DNA from: Thermoplasmata archaeon
GTDB taxonomy: Archaea; Thermoplasmatota; Thermoplasmata; Lutacidiplasmatales; UBA184
Direction: 5' to 3'
NCBI GenBank assembly: GCA_030039865.1
Contig: JASHUS010000189.1
Coordinates: forward strand, 1 to 19,625
Length of the DNA stretch: 19,625 nt
The notes below the pieces were generated by a model. It saw only the letters and a list, made by a program, of their open reading frames with translations. It had not been told where the DNA came from and ran no database searches. How positions within the stretch are numbered: position 1 is the stretch's first letter; each line of letters starts with the position of its first letter. This document shows positions 1 to 7,019 of this stretch, one piece after another. Made by a program: the position numbers and the translations under genes.

Positions 1-153
1 GCAGCACCCGCAGGTGCCGAGGTCGCAGCCCCGCTTGGTCCCGGTCAGCCCCAGGTCTTCGCGGAGCAGATCGAGCAGGATCCGCGCCGGCTCGCACGGC
101 ACCGCCGCCGGATGTCCGTTGAGCTGGAAGCTAAGGAGATCGCGCGGCGGCAT
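1..153 (-). CDS. [2Fe-2S] small subunit of a molybdenum hydroxylase (CoxS/XdhA-small type), N-terminal fragment
   Basis: Only the first 51 codons are in the window, starting from ATG at 153 and leaving through the left edge. The translated start has the plant-ferredoxin fold seen in the small subunit of CO dehydrogenase, xanthine dehydrogenase and aldehyde oxidoreductase enzymes. Residues 42-51 read GCDLGTCGCC, giving the C-x4-C-x2-C cluster ligands C43, C48 and C51; the residue normally Ala before the last ligand is here Cys. In this family the subunit carries electrons from the molybdopterin subunit through two [2Fe-2S] clusters. A GGGAGG ribosome binding site lies just upstream of the ATG. 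The first 23 bases overlap the end of the XdhC gene, so the two are probably co-translated. The substrate cannot be told from this fragment; it depends on the large subunit outside the window. Confidence 0.82.
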   Translation of the reverse strand, partial: MPPRDLLSFQLNGHPAAVPCEPARILLDLLREDLGLTGTKRGCDLGTCGCC

Positions 154-976
154 CGCCCTCCCGCGACGTGGGGATCCGCGGGGCCCTTCGGCCGCCCGGA
201 ATGGACGGGTGCATCCCCTCGACGATCTCGGCCACGATGCTCACGGCGATCTCGGCGGGGGATTCCGCACCGATGGCGACCCCGACCGGCGAGCGGACGC
301 GCGCGATCGCCTCGCGAGAGATCCCGCGGGCCCGCAGCTCGGCGAACAGGTGCTCGCGCTTCGCGGCCGACGCGATGACGCCGATCGCGTTCGGGAACCG
401 ATCGATCGCGCTCGCAAGGACCTCGAGGTCCTTCATCGCGTCGTACCCGAGCAGGTAGAGGTGCGTAAAGACCGGGGGATCGAAGACCTCCCAGAGGCGC
501 TCGGGCGCGACGACCTCACGCCGTTCCGCGGTCGGGAATCGGTCCGGGGTGACCCACTCGGCCCGGTCGTCGGCGACGCTGTAGTCGTACTCGAGCGTCG
601 GCAGGATCTCGGCGAGGGCGTGCGCGACGTGCCCGCCGCCCCAGAGGAGCAGGTTGGGTCGAGCGGGCACGTACTCGACCGCGACCTCGACCGATCCCCC
701 GCACAGGCTCGGGAGACCGCCGGGCGTCCAGGCCTGGAGGTCGAAGTGGAAGAGATCGCCCCGCCGGGTCTCGAAGGCGGCCCGCGCGTGCTCCTTGACG
801 CGCTCCTCGAGCGCGGCGCCCCCGACCGTGCCGAGGCAGGTGCCATCGGCAAGAACCAGCATCGAGGCGCCGACCTTCCCCGGCACGGATCCAGTCGCCT
901 TCACGACGGTCGCCCGGACGAACGGCTGGTGGCCTTCCATGAGCCGGAGGGCCTCCCGCGTCAGCCTCCGGTCCAT
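131..976 (-). CDS. xdhC: XdhC/CoxI family molybdenum hydroxylase maturation protein
   Basis: A 281-residue protein of the XdhC/CoxI family, which binds molybdenum cofactor and helps insert the sulfurated form into xanthine dehydrogenase-type apoenzymes. Visible family features are the N-terminal region with GSVPGKVGASMLVL and GTVGG (residues about 28-54), an LCGGSVEV stretch near 90-98, a Rossmann-like segment LLLWGGGHVAHAL near 108-121, and the C-terminal signature SPVGVAIGA followed by PAEIAVSIVAEIV near 230-255. The ATG at 976 shares one base with the TGA of the upstream nucleotidyltransferase gene (TGATG) and has a strong GGGGGGAGG site before it. The C-terminus after about residue 260 is a low-complexity Arg/Ala/Pro tail that overlaps the next gene. 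Length is within the family range. The neighbour downstream is the [2Fe-2S] subunit, so the target enzyme is likely encoded in the same operon. Confidence 0.9.
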   Translation of the reverse strand: MDRRLTREALRLMEGHQPFVRATVVKATGSVPGKVGASMLVLADGTCLGTVGGAALEERVKEHARAAFETRRGDLFHFDLQAWTPGGLPSLCGGSVEVAVEYVPARPNLLLWGGGHVAHALAEILPTLEYDYSVADDRAEWVTPDRFPTAERREVVAPERLWEVFDPPVFTHLYLLGYDAMKDLEVLASAIDRFPNAIGVIASAAKREHLFAELRARGISREAIARVRSPVGVAIGAESPAEIAVSIVAEIVEGMHPSIPGGRRAPRIPTSREGDAAARSP

Positions 977-1584
977 CAGTCCTCCCCCCGGCTGAGCCAG
1001 ATGTCGTACGCGTCACGGTACGCGTCGGGCGTGTCGACGTTCGCGAGCACGCCCGGATCCGCGACCTCGACCCGGCGCACCTGCGGGCCGAACTCGGGCA
1101 ACAGGGAGCGAACGGGCGCGTCGGAGCGGAGGTCGAGGATCTCCCGCCGCATCGGTGCGCGCCAGATGACCGGATGCCCGCCGCGGCCCTCGAACGTCGG
1201 GATGAACCAGACGGCCAGCGGGTCACTCGGCACGACGGCCCGCAGCGTCTCGACCGTCCGCGACGACACGAACGGGTGGTCGATCGGCCAGAAGAGGACG
1301 TCGCGGTCCGTCGGCACCGCCTCGAGGCCCGCCTGGATCGAAGCGGTGCGTCCCTCGTACCACTGCACCGCGTCGACGATGGTGACCGGGAGGTCGCGGA
1401 GCTCGTGCATGATCGGGGCGCGATGGGCGCCCACGACGACGACGACCGGATCGAACTCCTGCTCGAGCGCGATCTCGGAGAGCCGGCGCACGGCCGTCCG
1501 GGGACCGGCGTTGAGGAGCGCCTTCGGTTGGCCGTCCATGCGACGCGACTCGCCGGCGGTGAGCAGCAACGCGGCGATGGTCAT
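976..1584 (-). CDS. MobA/MocA-like molybdenum cofactor nucleotidyltransferase
   Basis: A 202-residue protein of the NTP-transferase (GT-A-like) fold. The nucleotide-binding signature is at the N-terminus: LLTAGESRRM followed by PKALL (residues about 7-24), the usual LxAGxSxRMG...K.LL of MobA, MocA and related enzymes. The WPIDHPF segment near residue 97 supplies the metal-binding aspartate of the family. Enzymes of this type placed beside xdhC usually attach CMP (MocA) or GMP (MobA) to molybdopterin to form the dinucleotide cofactor of molybdenum hydroxylases; cytidylyltransferase activity is the better guess because CO/xanthine dehydrogenase-like enzymes use the cytosine form. The ATG at 1584 is chosen because it places the glycine-rich motif near the N-terminus; upstream in-frame sequence is Arg/Pro-rich and unlike the family. 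It is the first gene of a minus-strand operon with xdhC and the iron-sulfur subunit. Confidence 0.82.
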   Translation of the reverse strand: MTIAALLLTAGESRRMDGQPKALLNAGPRTAVRRLSEIALEQEFDPVVVVVGAHRAPIMHELRDLPVTIVDAVQWYEGRTASIQAGLEAVPTDRDVLFWPIDHPFVSSRTVETLRAVVPSDPLAVWFIPTFEGRGGHPVIWRAPMRREILDLRSDAPVRSLLPEFGPQVRRVEVADPGVLANVDTPDAYRDAYDIWLSRGED

Positions 1585-1781
1585 CGTGGTGTCGAGCGGA
1601 GGCCCCGCTCGCGAGTACGAACGGCGCGTAGCATAGAAACGCTCTTCGTCCGGGCCGCACCGACGGCGCGGCTCCGGCTGGGCCCGAGGGGGGCGGGCGC
1701 GGCTCGCGGCCGGATTCGGTCGATCTCCTCGGTGCGCGAGGTCGGACTTTAAATACCGCGGCCGAGTGGCCGCGCCGCTCC
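1585..1781. promoter_or_regulatory. Divergent intergenic region between the molybdenum operon and the eS19 operon
   Basis: This 197-base GC-rich gap separates two divergent operons. The eS19 side has a clear TATA box (listed separately). On the minus strand the best candidate for the molybdenum operon is GTTTCTATGC (1640 down to 1631), about 50 bases from the ATG at 1584, which is weak. I see no RNA gene or strong repeat here. Confidence 0.35.
1748..1755 (+). promoter_or_regulatory. TATA box of the eS19-PDCD5-eL39-eL31-aIF6 operon
   Basis: TTTAAATA stands out in very GC-rich surroundings and is centred about 30 bases before the eS19 ATG at 1782. Archaeal TATA boxes sit about 25-27 bases before the transcript start, so the mRNA is probably leaderless or nearly so. 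No ribosome binding site precedes the ATG, which agrees. Confidence 0.8.
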
Positions 1782-2237
1782 ATGAGCCATCCCGACGACG
1801 TTCCACCGGCGGTCCTCTTGCCGCAACTCGCCACCGAGCTGCGGAACCGCCAGGCCGTCGCGCCGCCCCCGTGGGCCACGTTCGTGAAGACGGGCGTCCA
1901 TAAGCAGCGCGCCCCGACGCAACCGGACTGGTGGTATCTGCGCAGCGCCTCGGTGCTTCGAAAGATCTACCTGCACGGGCACGTCGGCATCGCACGGCTC
2001 AGCGCGGACTACGGCGGGAAGCGCGACCGCGGGAGCGCGCCGTATCACGCGCGGACGGGCTCGCGCTCGGTGCTGCGCGAGATCGTGCAGCAGCTCGAGC
2101 GGTCCGGCCTCGTCCAGCCGTACAAGACCCAGGGGCGTCGACTGAGCCCGGCGGGGGAGAAGTTGCTCTCGACCGTGTCGCGCGACGCGCTCAAGAAGCT
2201 CGCCGCGGAGCGGCCCGAACTCGCCAAGTACCTGTAG
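1782..2237 (+). CDS. rps19e: 30S ribosomal protein eS19 (S19e)
   Basis: A 151-residue small-subunit ribosomal protein shared by archaea and eukaryotes. Family landmarks are PPPWATFVKTGVHKQ (about residues 28-42), DWWYLRSASVLRKIY (about 49-63) and the GVA-type winged-helix segment with LSADYGG, followed by the C-terminal GRRLSPAGEKLL segment. In eukaryotes eS19 helps mature the 3' end of small-subunit rRNA and sits in the head of the 30S/40S particle. It is the first gene of a ribosomal/translation operon, directly downstream of a strong TATA box, and is followed 40 bases later by the PDCD5-family gene. This order (eS19, PDCD5-like, eL39, eL31, aIF6) is common in archaea. Length matches the archaeal family, and nothing looks broken. 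Confidence 0.96.
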   Translation: MSHPDDVPPAVLLPQLATELRNRQAVAPPPWATFVKTGVHKQRAPTQPDWWYLRSASVLRKIYLHGHVGIARLSADYGGKRDRGSAPYHARTGSRSVLREIVQQLERSGLVQPYKTQGRRLSPAGEKLLSTVSRDALKKLAAERPELAKYL

Positions 2238-2277
2238 CGCTCCTAGGGGAACGAACGACCGGAACGGAGAGACGCGC

Positions 2278-2637
2278 ATGGCGTATGGAGAGGATGCCGA
2301 GCTCGAGGAACTGCGCCGACGCCGGGTGCGGCAACTGCAGGACATGCAGCAGTCGGAGGCGATGAACGCGCAGGCCTTCGCCCAGCAGGAAGCCGACCTC
2401 GCCCGTCGCGACGCGGAGCGCGCGGAGATCATGCGGCGGATCCTGACGCCCGAGGCCCGGGAGCGGCTCGGCCGCATCCGGCTTGCGAAGCCCGAGGTCG
2501 CGGCCGCGGTCGAGCAGCAGCTGATCGCGCTCGCGGCGAGCGGACGGATCCAGCGCCAGATCGACGACGTGACGCTGCGCTCCCTGCTCGAGCGGATCGC
2601 CCCGGAGCGTCGCGAGATCACGATCACCCGCCGCTGA
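2278..2637 (+). CDS. PDCD5 family DNA-binding protein
   Basis: A 119-residue, highly charged, mostly helical protein of the archaeal PDCD5/TFAR19 family. An N-terminal acidic/Arg-rich helix (ELEELRRRRVRQLQ) leads into the conserved core with ILTPEARERLGRIRL (about residues 60-74), AKPEVAAAVEQQLI and the IDDVTLRSLLERI segment near the C-terminus, closing with a basic tail. Archaeal members are described as DNA-binding proteins of unknown exact role; eukaryotic PDCD5 interacts with the CCT chaperonin and is linked to apoptosis. A GGAGA ribosome binding site at 2266-2270 precedes the ATG. It lies between eS19 and eL39, as in many archaea, so it is expressed with the translation apparatus. Confidence 0.93.
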   Translation: MAYGEDAELEELRRRRVRQLQDMQQSEAMNAQAFAQQEADLARRDAERAEIMRRILTPEARERLGRIRLAKPEVAAAVEQQLIALAASGRIQRQIDDVTLRSLLERIAPERREITITRR

Positions 2638-2652
2638 GGACGAGGAAGAACG

Positions 2653-2811
2653 ATGGCGAACCGACGCAAGAGTCTCGCGCGCAAGACCCGGCTCTTCCGG
2701 GTCGTGAAGGGCAATCGACGCGTTCCGGCCTGGGTGATGCAGCGGACGAGCCGACGCGTGACGCGCCACCCGAAGCGCCACTCCTGGAAGCGCGGCCACC
2801 TGCACAAGTAG
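2653..2811 (+). CDS. rpl39e: 50S ribosomal protein eL39 (L39e)
   Basis: A 52-residue, extremely basic ribosomal protein that lines the exit tunnel of the archaeal and eukaryotic large subunit. The translated sequence has the family pattern: an N-terminal SLARKTRL segment, NRRVPAWVMQRTSRRV in the middle (residues 21-36) and the THPKR-like RHPKRHSWKR near the C-terminus. It starts at an ATG 15 bases after the PDCD5 stop and ends 13 bases before eL31, so it is an internal operon gene. The length is the usual 50-52 residues, which makes it easy to miss by automatic gene callers. Confidence 0.96.
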   Translation: MANRRKSLARKTRLFRVVKGNRRVPAWVMQRTSRRVTRHPKRHSWKRGHLHK

Positions 2812-2824
2812 GGGGAGCGAGGCG

Positions 2825-3121
2825 ATGCCACCGAAGACGACGACGCGGCGCGGGGACGAGCTCGAGCGCGAATACGTCATCCCGCTGCGGGCGAGTCAGC
2901 ACCAGCCTTCCCGACGCCGGCGTTCGGGCCACGCGCTCGAGACGGTCCGCCGGTTCGTCGTTCGCCACATGAAGGGGAAGCGCGAGGACGTCTGGATCGA
3001 CCCTCGGCTCAACGAGTACATCTGGGAGCGGGGGATCCAGCACATTCCGCGCCAGGTGCGGGTCAAGGCGATCCGCTTCGAGGACGGCCTCATCGAGGTC
3101 GACCTGCTCGACGCGGACTAG
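2825..3121 (+). CDS. rpl31e: 50S ribosomal protein eL31 (L31e)
   Basis: A 98-residue large-subunit ribosomal protein near the tunnel exit. Family landmarks are REYVIPLR near residue 15, RFVVRHMKG followed by EDVWIDPRLNEYIWERGI (about 43-69, seen as two adjoining blocks) and PRQVRVKAIR near 74-83. The N-terminus carries a short basic extension and there is a basic RRRRSG insertion after the first strand. A GGGGGAG site precedes the ATG. The next gene, aIF6, follows 22 bases downstream, which is the usual archaeal order. Confidence 0.95.
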   Translation: MPPKTTTRRGDELEREYVIPLRASQHQPSRRRRSGHALETVRRFVVRHMKGKREDVWIDPRLNEYIWERGIQHIPRQVRVKAIRFEDGLIEVDLLDAD

Positions 3122-3143
3122 CGAGGTTCCGGGAGCGTTCCGC

Positions 3144-3809
3144 GTGCCGGTTGGACGGGGGCTCTTCGGCGGTAGCCCCTATCTCGGCGTCTATCTCAGG
3201 GTCGGCGAGTCGGTGGGGCTCGCCCCGCCCACCCTGCCGAACCCGCTCGGCCGCGATGTCGAGCGCCTCCTCGGGGTCCGCCTGGTCCGGACCAATGCCT
3301 TCGACTGCGAGGTCGTCGGCGCGATGGTCGCGGCGAACTCGAACGGGATCGTCGTCGGCGACGATCTCGACGCGGACGCGCGGCGCTCGCTCGAGACGGT
3401 CGCTCCGGTGACGGTCGTGCGCCACCGCCAGAACGCGATGGGCAACAACATCCTCGCGAACGACCGCGGCGCGCTCGTCCATCCCGAGTTCTCGTCCGAG
3501 GCGGTCGGTCAGATCAGCCGCGCGCTCGGCGTCCCGGCAGAACGCGGGACGGTCGCCGGGCTGGGCACGGTCGGCATGGCGGGCGTCGCGACGAATCGAG
3601 GGGTCGTGCTCCACCCGAAGGCGACGGAGAACGAGGTCGCGCTCGTGGGGCGACGCCTCGAGGTACCGGTCCATCGATCGACGGCGAACTTCGGCGTCCC
3701 GATCGTGGGCGCGTGCCTCGTCGCGAACTCGCGTGGCTTCGTGGTCGGCCGGCCGACGACGCCGGTCGAGATCGTGCACCTGCAGGACGGATTCGGCGTC
3801 TACGCCTGA
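3144..3809 (+). CDS. eif6: Translation initiation factor aIF6
   Basis: A 221-residue anti-association factor that binds the 50S subunit and keeps it from joining the 30S. The five-fold pseudo-symmetric pentein-type repeats are visible: GSPYLGVYL at the start, VVGAMVAANSNGIVV (about 53-67), GNNILANDRGALVHP (about 98-112), GMAGVATNRGVVLHP (about 141-155) and VGACLVANSRGFVVG (about 188-202). The start is GTG at 3144, which gives the family's normal N-terminus and length. It is the last gene of the eS19 operon; its stop lies 10 bases from the stop of the convergent eS17 gene. In many archaea aIF6 is followed by eL20/LX and prefoldin alpha, which are absent here. Confidence 0.95.
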   Translation: MPVGRGLFGGSPYLGVYLRVGESVGLAPPTLPNPLGRDVERLLGVRLVRTNAFDCEVVGAMVAANSNGIVVGDDLDADARRSLETVAPVTVVRHRQNAMGNNILANDRGALVHPEFSSEAVGQISRALGVPAERGTVAGLGTVGMAGVATNRGVVLHPKATENEVALVGRRLEVPVHRSTANFGVPIVGACLVANSRGFVVGRPTTPVEIVHLQDGFGVYA

Positions 3810-3819
3810 GCCCGACCGG

Positions 3820-4044
3820 TCACGTGCCGCGCTTGCGGCGGACGTAGCGGGTCGCGTACCCGGCGATGCGGTTCGCGAGCTTCTTGTGGACGACCTGGTA
3901 CTTGCCGTTGACGTTCACGCCGAGATCGGTCAGCTCGAGAACCTTCTGCTTGTTGTGGGCAAAATCCGGCCCGAAGTCGTTCGGGTAGTGACGGATCAGC
4001 TCGATCGCGACCCGTTTGATGTACGTTTGGCGGATACTGCCCAT
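3820..4044 (-). CDS. rps17e: 30S ribosomal protein eS17 (S17e)
   Basis: A 74-residue small-subunit ribosomal protein of archaea and eukaryotes. The N-terminus GSIRQTYIKRVAIELIRHYP, the DFAHNKQKVLELTD block (about 27-40) and the ANRIAGYATRYV block (57-68) are diagnostic. Compared with the usual archaeal form as I remember it, the segment between ELTD and NRIAGY is about ten residues longer (it contains GVNVNGKYQ), and there is a basic tail. The ATG at 4044 is preceded by a good TATA box at the leaderless distance, which supports this start rather than longer upstream reading. It is a single-gene unit facing the aIF6 operon tail to tail. Confidence 0.94.
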   Translation of the reverse strand: MGSIRQTYIKRVAIELIRHYPNDFGPDFAHNKQKVLELTDLGVNVNGKYQVVHKKLANRIAGYATRYVRRKRGT

Positions 4045-4069
4045 GTGGGCGCGCGGACCCAGGTGGCGG

Positions 4070-4076
4070 TTATAAG
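4070..4076 (-). promoter_or_regulatory. TATA box for eS17
   Basis: On the minus strand this reads CTTATAA, centred 29 bases before the ATG at 4044. It is an AT-rich island within GC-rich DNA. The spacing predicts a leaderless mRNA. Confidence 0.75.
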
Positions 4077-4232
4077 CTTGGCCCGGCGCACCGCCGAGCC
4101 AACGCCCGTCGGCCTGTCCGCGGGCCGGAACGACGGATCGCTCCGGCTCCGACCGTGCCCGGGCCTCGCACACCACCGGCTCGGCGGCCGGCCGAGAGGA
4201 TTCCGGCGGAAGCCACAAATACCCTGTCCGAG

Positions 4233-4313
4233 GTGAATATTCACGTGAGACTCGTCGGGGCGGTCCGGACCGATGCCGGGGACATCGGATCGGGAGCGGT
4301 TTAGCCGAACCGC
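4233..4313 (+). promoter_or_regulatory. Palindrome-rich control region upstream of the VWA-GTPase-coiled-coil cassette
   Basis: Four inverted repeats lie within 81 bases. GTGAATATTCAC (4233-4244) is a perfect 12-base palindrome and contains the only AT-rich core nearby, a possible TATA element. CGGTCCGGACCG (4261-4272) is a second perfect 12-base palindrome, about where transcription would start from that element. CGATG/CATCG (4271-4275 and 4283-4287) and GCGGTT/AACCGC (4296-4301 and 4308-4313) are two short hairpins in what would be the leader before the ATG at 4326. An alternative weak TATA element is CACAAATACC at 4214-4223. Repressor binding or leader structure is inference. Confidence 0.45.
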
Positions 4314-4325
4314 AGGGCGCGCTCC

Positions 4326-5834
4326 ATGCAATCGGAACCATCGCCCTCGCCGCCGGCGGGCGGACGGGAGCGCAACGTACTCGTGCTGGACCTCTCGAAG
4401 AGCATGCTCGCCCCGCTACCGGACCCGCAGCCGGGGTCGGCCGAGCGACAGAAGATCGAGGTCGCCCGCACGGCCGTCTTTCGGATCCTCCAGGATTCCG
4501 CGAGCTCCGGGAACCTCTTCGGTCTCGTGACGTTCACCGAGTCGGTGCGCGTGCCGGTCCCGCTCGGGGAGATCCACAAGGAGAATCTCCCGTACATCGA
4601 GAACCTGATCAGCATGCTCGCGCCGAGCGGCCGGTCCGCGATCTGGGACGCCCTCGCGGTCGGGGCCGACCTGCTCCGGATGGGGGTCGACGGAGTGCGC
4701 GGCAACATCGTGCTCGTCACGGACGGCTGGGACAACGCCTCGCAGCGGTTCGACGTCCACCGCGGGAACGGGAGCGCGCTCCCGAACGGCCGGGTCGACC
4801 TCGTGCCGTACATGCTGCCCGCGAACTCGCGGCTCACCTTCCGCCTCATCGGCATCGGGAACGGGGCGGAGCGCGACAAGGGCGTCGACGCCGGGGCGAT
4901 GAGCGGCTTCATCTCGCAGCTCAACGATCGAGCGCTCGGGCTCGGGGTCCCGGCGCCGTTCAGCTTCCAGGAAGTCACGACCGGCTCGGCCCTGTTCGCC
5001 CAGATGGTCCACGCGTTCGTCGACGTCGGCTTCGAGGGCGACCAGCCGATCGAGGAGCTCCACCCGGAGGAGCTCGCCCGGCACGCCGCGAGCGCCGCCC
5101 GCGCCCTCAAGGACCCCCAGCAGCACGCGACGGTGTCGCGGATCCATCACGGGGCGGTCTCCCCTCCGGCGCCCGGTTCCGAAGCCGCGTACCAGGAGGC
5201 CCCCGAGCTCGAGGTCGACGTCGTCGCCGGGACGCCCGCGAGCGCCCCCGCGTACCTGCGCGAGCGCTACGGCCCGCTCGGCGAGATCGTCGAAGCGTAC
5301 GTCCACGGGGAGTACGACCATGCGCTCGAACTGCTCTCCCGCTCGCAGGCCGTGTTGCCTCCCGTGACACGCCTCTACTGGGAGGCGCGGATCCAGTACG
5401 CGCGCCGGGCGCCCGTGGACGCGGCCCGCGCGCTCCTGCAAGCGTGGACCGAGGCCGAGCGGCTGCCCGAGGCGTCGCAGGGTCCGATCGTCCGGCGGCT
5501 CGCCCTCCTCCAGGCGCGCATGCAGAACGACAAGGAGACCGAGACGCTCGTGAAGTTCATCGACAACACCGAGCACGGGCTCAACGGCACGGCGCCCGAG
5601 GCCAAGGAACGGCTGATGGCGCTCTTCGCGAAGCTCATGGAGCTGCGCGGAACCTACCAGCTCACGCGCCTCGCCGGCGAGGGGGACCTCCAGGACGCCG
5701 CGCTGAAGCACGAGGCCGCGGTCGAGGAGGTCTTCGGACTCCTGCAGGACGCGCGGCTCGAGCTCGCCGCGAGCGGCCCCGTCATCGAGGGCGCCCTCGA
5801 CTTCATCGAGATCTGTCTCGCCGAGATGCGATAG
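4326..5834 (+). CDS. VWA-domain protein with helical C-terminal region, first gene of a three-gene cassette
   Basis: A 502-residue soluble protein. Residues about 15-235 form a von Willebrand factor A domain: LDLSKSM at 21-27 gives the DxSxS metal-binding motif (D22, S24, S26), LFGLVTFTESV follows at 65-73, and LVTDGWDNAS (130-139) supplies the distal aspartate D133. The third motif, usually a Thr, appears as Ser in GRSAIWDAL (S104). Residues 260-502 are a Pro/Ala linker followed by helical hairpins reminiscent of TPR repeats (YVHGEYDHALELL, then YARRAPVDAARALL). No signal peptide or membrane segment is visible, so it should be cytoplasmic. VWA domains with an intact motif commonly bind partner proteins through Mg2+. 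The GTPase gene follows 15 bases downstream and the coiled-coil gene after that, so these are likely partners. Biological role unknown. Confidence 0.85.
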   Translation: MQSEPSPSPPAGGRERNVLVLDLSKSMLAPLPDPQPGSAERQKIEVARTAVFRILQDSASSGNLFGLVTFTESVRVPVPLGEIHKENLPYIENLISMLAPSGRSAIWDALAVGADLLRMGVDGVRGNIVLVTDGWDNASQRFDVHRGNGSALPNGRVDLVPYMLPANSRLTFRLIGIGNGAERDKGVDAGAMSGFISQLNDRALGLGVPAPFSFQEVTTGSALFAQMVHAFVDVGFEGDQPIEELHPEELARHAASAARALKDPQQHATVSRIHHGAVSPPAPGSEAAYQEAPELEVDVVAGTPASAPAYLRERYGPLGEIVEAYVHGEYDHALELLSRSQAVLPPVTRLYWEARIQYARRAPVDAARALLQAWTEAERLPEASQGPIVRRLALLQARMQNDKETETLVKFIDNTEHGLNGTAPEAKERLMALFAKLMELRGTYQLTRLAGEGDLQDAALKHEAAVEEVFGLLQDARLELAASGPVIEGALDFIEICLAEMR

Positions 5835-5849
5835 GAGAGTTTGCTACCG

Positions 5850-7016
5850 ATGCCCGAGGTCAAGGTCACCACCCGAACCCGACGCGCCCCCGGAACGAAG
5901 CGCGAGACCAAGCCGTCCAAGGACACCGCCCGCATCGCGGTCATCGGGATCCCGGCGTCCGGCAAGACGACATACTTCCGCTTCCTCTCGGGCCACTTCG
6001 GCCTCAACCTGCCGATCCTCTACATCCCCGCGCGCGCCGACAACGGGACGATCCCGATCTACGGCGACCTCGAGAACGACGTCGCCCTCGAGGAGACGAC
6101 GTACGAGACGACCGATCCGACCGACCCGGAAGGGAGCCTCGAGACGACGACCCGGTACTACGTCAACCGCCCGATGGAGGACCGCAAGAAGCTCTGGATC
6201 GAGCTGAGCGCCGGGCGCGAGGACCAGGGGATCCTCACGAAGTATCCGCTCCCGACGAAGTTCAACCAGTTCGTCGAGATGAAGATGCGCTTCCGCTACG
6301 GCGGGACGAACGGCGACTCGGGCGCGCGCCCGATGGAGCTCAAGACGATCGACGAGGCGGGCGGGATCATCGCCGACTACTTCACCTACGACCGGCTCTG
6401 GCTCTCGGGGCCCGACGAGGAGGTGCCCGAGAAGAACTGCCGGGTGATCCCCCACTTCGACTCGTGGCGGCCCGATCGCCGCGACCTGTGGCGCCGGGGC
6501 CTGACGCTGCTCGGCCGGTTCGTCACCGGCGCGGACGCGGTCATCCTGCTGCTCTCGCCGGCGCTGCCGTCCCTGCGCGACCAGGCCCAGCAGGTCAACC
6601 TCGCGCGCGGGGTCTTCCGCTACGTGAAATCCCGGAACCTCCCGCTCGTCATCGCGATCTCGAAGGCGGACAAGCTGAAGGACTTCTACTCCGAGATCGA
6701 GCAGTCGGTCCGCGAGCGGACGTTCCGCAGCGCGTTCGACCCGGTCGAGTTCCTCCTGCGGCGCGACGGGGCGGGCATGGGCACGATCCTGGTCGCGCAG
6801 GAGGGCCGCGGGATCTCGACGAAGGAGGACGTCTTCCTCATCGCGAGCGCGGTCTCGACCGGCGAGGGGCACCCGCTCTTCGTCGGCGAGACGGGCGACG
6901 AGGCCCCGTCCGTCGGCGCGCAGACGCTCGGAGTGCCGGTGATGGTGAACACCACGCTGCCGCTCGCGCGGGCCTGCGAGCGCGTGATCGAACGCCGCGC
7001 GACGAAGGGGGAGTGA
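5850..7016 (+). CDS. P-loop GTPase of the VWA/coiled-coil cassette
   Basis: A 388-residue protein with GTPase motifs. After a basic N-terminus of about 28 residues, IAVIGIPASGKTTYF carries the P-loop (GIPASGKT, 33-40). TIDEAGG at 166-172 gives the DxxG motif (D168, G171), ISKADKL (270-276) is the guanine-specificity motif in an SKxD form instead of NKxD, and ASAVSTG downstream fits the G5 loop. The stretch between P-loop and DxxG contains a long insertion with LWIELSAGRED and LPTKFNQFVEM. From memory this resembles the DO-GTPase/tGTPase-like families that accompany VWA proteins in bacteria, but I cannot confirm it. I prefer ATG 5850; an in-frame TTG at 5841 is closer to the GGAGAG site and would add three residues. 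No membrane segment. The gene is 15 bases after the VWA gene and 3 bases before the coiled-coil gene. Confidence 0.82.
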   Translation: MPEVKVTTRTRRAPGTKRETKPSKDTARIAVIGIPASGKTTYFRFLSGHFGLNLPILYIPARADNGTIPIYGDLENDVALEETTYETTDPTDPEGSLETTTRYYVNRPMEDRKKLWIELSAGREDQGILTKYPLPTKFNQFVEMKMRFRYGGTNGDSGARPMELKTIDEAGGIIADYFTYDRLWLSGPDEEVPEKNCRVIPHFDSWRPDRRDLWRRGLTLLGRFVTGADAVILLLSPALPSLRDQAQQVNLARGVFRYVKSRNLPLVIAISKADKLKDFYSEIEQSVRERTFRSAFDPVEFLLRRDGAGMGTILVAQEGRGISTKEDVFLIASAVSTGEGHPLFVGETGDEAPSVGAQTLGVPVMVNTTLPLARACERVIERRATKGE

Positions 7017-7019
7017 GCG

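Noticed and set aside
14..1636. A 540-codon plus-strand frame over the molybdenum operon
   Set aside because: It is antisense to XdhC and the MobA-like protein, which have clear family motifs; its own product is Arg/Pro/Ser-rich with no domain.
4045..4325. A possible tRNA or small RNA gene in the 281-base gap before the VWA gene
   Set aside because: No T-loop, anticodon arm or CCA-type end could be found on either strand; the inverted repeats look like operator or leader elements instead.
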